Shown here: positions 7,485-8,649 of the stretch, one piece after another
How the letters are laid out: the number at the start of each line of letters is the position of its first letter
Numbering within the stretch: position 1 is the first letter of the stretch
Assembly: GCA_011525265.1 (NCBI GenBank)
Contig: WTHV01000258.1
Location: 1-8,649 of the forward strand
Length of the DNA: 8,649 nt
From: Alphaproteobacteria bacterium
Lineage (GTDB): Bacteria > Pseudomonadota > Alphaproteobacteria > Puniceispirillales > Puniceispirillaceae
Reading direction: 5' to 3'
Made by a program: the position numbers and the translations under genes
Notes under the pieces: generated by a model
Databases searched by the model: none
The model's input: the letters and a program-made list of their open reading frames with translations, nothing else
Told to the model about the DNA's origin: nothing

Positions 7485-8402
7485 GTGACCTATCCTTCAC
7501 TTCATATCACAGACGAAATCAAAAAGGCGCTTGCCTCTGGCACGGCAATTGTGGCACTTGAATCAACCATCATTTCACATGGCTTGCCCTATCCTGAGAA
7601 TGTGAGTATCGCGCGTGCCATTGAACAGATGGTGCGCGATAATGGCGCTATCCCAGCCACCATTGCCATTCTTGATGGCAAAATTAAAATCGGCCTGAGC
7701 GCATCAGACCTTGAAAAATTAGCCCATCCAGATAGCAATGTTATCAAAGTATCACGCCGTGATATTGGCTCTGTTATCGCGCGCAAAGCCAACGGCGCCA
7801 CAACTGTTGCTAGCACGATGATATTTGCAGAAATGGCAGGCATTTCTGTTTTTGCCACAGGCGGTATTGGCGGGGTGCATCAGGGTGCTGAAACTGATTT
7901 TGATATCTCAGCCGATTTACCAGAATTAGGGCGCACAAATGTTGCGGTGGTAAGCGCAGGCCCCAAAGCGATTTTAGACTTGCCCCTTACCATGGAATAT
8001 CTTGAAACACATGGCGTGCCTGTCATTGGCTATGGCACAGATGAATTGCCTGCTTTTTGGTCTCGTCAATCAGGCATTGCCGTTACTGATAGAGCCGATA
8101 CGCCCGAAGAGATCGCCGCCATCATGAAAACCAAATGGGCGCTTGGGCTAACAGGCGGATTGATGATTGCAAATCCCGTACCAGAAGCTGATGAGATAAA
8201 GGCAGAGGCTTTATCAGGCATCATCGCCCAAGCACTAGATAATGCCCGCAACAAAGGTGTTACCGGCAAAGCCATCACCCCATTTCTGCTTGATTGGATA
8301 CGTCACAAGACAGATGGCAAAAGCCTTGCAACTAACCGGGCCCTTGTGATGAATAATGCGAAGGTGGCAGCGCAAATTGCTGTGGCCTATGCCAAAAAAT
8401 AA
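7485..8402 (+). CDS. psuG: Pseudouridine-5'-phosphate glycosidase
   Basis: The 305-residue protein of the indigoidine synthase A-like/PsuG family breaks the C-C glycosidic bond of pseudouridine 5'-phosphate to give uracil and ribose 5-phosphate (reversible, metal-dependent). Conserved blocks are very clear: VALESTIISHG (23-33), KVSRRD (88-93), NGATTVASTM (103-112), FATGGIGGVH (123-132), FDISADL (139-145) and AGPKAILDL (158-166). As I recall the E. coli enzyme, its catalytic or metal residues are E31, K93, D149 and K166. Here E26, K88, D144 and K161 fall at exactly the same spacing, so the protein should be active; K161 would form the Schiff base with ribose. It is the last gene of the operon, 13 bases after psuK. 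The next gene converges 12 bases downstream. Confidence 0.95.
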   Translation: MTYPSLHITDEIKKALASGTAIVALESTIISHGLPYPENVSIARAIEQMVRDNGAIPATIAILDGKIKIGLSASDLEKLAHPDSNVIKVSRRDIGSVIARKANGATTVASTMIFAEMAGISVFATGGIGGVHQGAETDFDISADLPELGRTNVAVVSAGPKAILDLPLTMEYLETHGVPVIGYGTDELPAFWSRQSGIAVTDRADTPEEIAAIMKTKWALGLTGGLMIANPVPEADEIKAEALSGIIAQALDNARNKGVTGKAITPFLLDWIRHKTDGKSLATNRALVMNNAKVAAQIAVAYAKK

Positions 8403-8414
8403 GATAGGACTATT

Positions 8415-8635
8415 TTAGGCAAATCCGCGAAGTGGAAAATCACTATCTCTTTGCAACCAATTTTCAGCTGCGTAATTAGCCGCCCCATCAATCATATGAA
8501 GCGCATAAGCATAGCGCGATGCAGACGAATGATTGGCTGGTGAGAGATGTGGGAAACGACCATGAAGCAAAATCAGCGTGCCTTGTGGTGCAGGCAGAGC
8601 AACATCACATTCTGGCAGATCATCCTCTGATAAGT
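8415..8635 (-). CDS. Phytanoyl-CoA dioxygenase (PhyH) family protein, C-terminal fragment, PHYHD1-like
   Basis: Read on the minus strand, 72 residues lead to the TAA at 8415-8417; the N-terminal part lies beyond the contig end. The piece carries QGTLILLHGRFPHLS with the distal iron-binding His (residue 29 of the fragment) and SRYAYALH with the 2-oxoglutarate-binding Arg (residue 40), 11 residues apart as in human PHYHD1. It then has the family-typical ENWLQR and a C-terminal LRGFA. The PhyH family uses Fe(II) and 2-oxoglutarate to hydroxylate small molecules; the substrate here is unknown. The frame ends at the adapter boundary: continuing into bases 8636-8649 gives a stop codon, as expected if those bases are not native. 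The proximal HxD iron ligands are missing only because of contig truncation. The gene converges with psuG. Confidence 0.85.
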
Positions 8636-8649
8636 CTGTCTCTTATACA
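8636..8649. other. Residual Tn5/Nextera transposase adapter (sequencing artefact)
   Basis: The last 14 bases, CTGTCTCTTATACA, equal the first 14 bases of the 19-base Tn5 mosaic end CTGTCTCTTATACACATCT used in Nextera libraries, and they run exactly to the contig end. Read in the frame of the adjacent dioxygenase gene, they would insert an in-frame TAA, which breaks an otherwise intact domain. Both facts indicate untrimmed adapter and not a genomic transposon. Confidence 0.9.

Noticed and set aside
8403..8416. Short inverted repeat ATAG-GA-CTAT between psuG and the dioxygenase gene as a terminator
   Set aside because: The stem is only four base pairs with a two-base loop, AT-rich and without a proper U-run, so it is too weak to call.
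8636..8649. Genuine Tn5-like transposon end
   Set aside because: Only the synthetic mosaic-end sequence is present, flush with the contig edge, with no transposase or IS50 sequence. Library adapter is the simpler explanation.

Overview
The window looks like a chromosomal contig from a marine-type alphaproteobacterium, possibly SAR116-like. This rests on gene content (a GcvT-fused dimethylglycine/sarcosine dehydrogenase-like protein, a non-pyrrolysine MttB-family methyltransferase, a PHYHD1-like dioxygenase), moderate GC judged by eye, and very tight gene packing. The taxonomic guess is inference; there is no marker gene here. No rRNA, tRNA, CRISPR array, insertion sequence or phage gene was seen, and no stretch over 300 bases lacks a gene.

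Layout: (1) Bases 3-1133 (+) are the 3' end of an autotransporter, consisting of the end of the passenger and the outer-membrane beta-barrel. (2) Bases 1217-2431 (+) encode an MFS transporter. (3) Three bases away and convergent, 2435-4843 (-) encodes an 802-residue FAD/GcvT two-part N-methylglycine dehydrogenase-like enzyme. (4) A 151-base AT-rich divergent intergenic region (4844-4994) follows, with three copies of TAAAATTA and a small palindrome. (5) A rightward operon comes next: an MttB-family methyltransferase (4995-6545), a pseudouridine kinase psuK (6545-7471, overlapping by one base as TAATG), and pseudouridine-5'-phosphate glycosidase psuG (7485-8402). (6) Bases 8415-8635 (-) are the C-terminal end of a phytanoyl-CoA dioxygenase-family protein. 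(7) The last 14 bases (8636-8649) match the Tn5/Nextera mosaic end and are almost certainly leftover sequencing adapter, not genome.

How the genes may work together: the divergent MttB-like and DMGDH/SARDH-like proteins suggest stepwise N-demethylation of a quaternary or tertiary amine, with methyl groups passing to a corrinoid protein (not encoded here) and to tetrahydrofolate. PsuK and PsuG form a complete pseudouridine salvage pair: pseudouridine to pseudouridine 5'-phosphate, then to uracil plus ribose 5-phosphate. The unusual point is that psuK is translationally coupled to the mttB-like gene. This joins an N-demethylation enzyme to modified-nucleoside breakdown and is the most interesting biological signal in the window.
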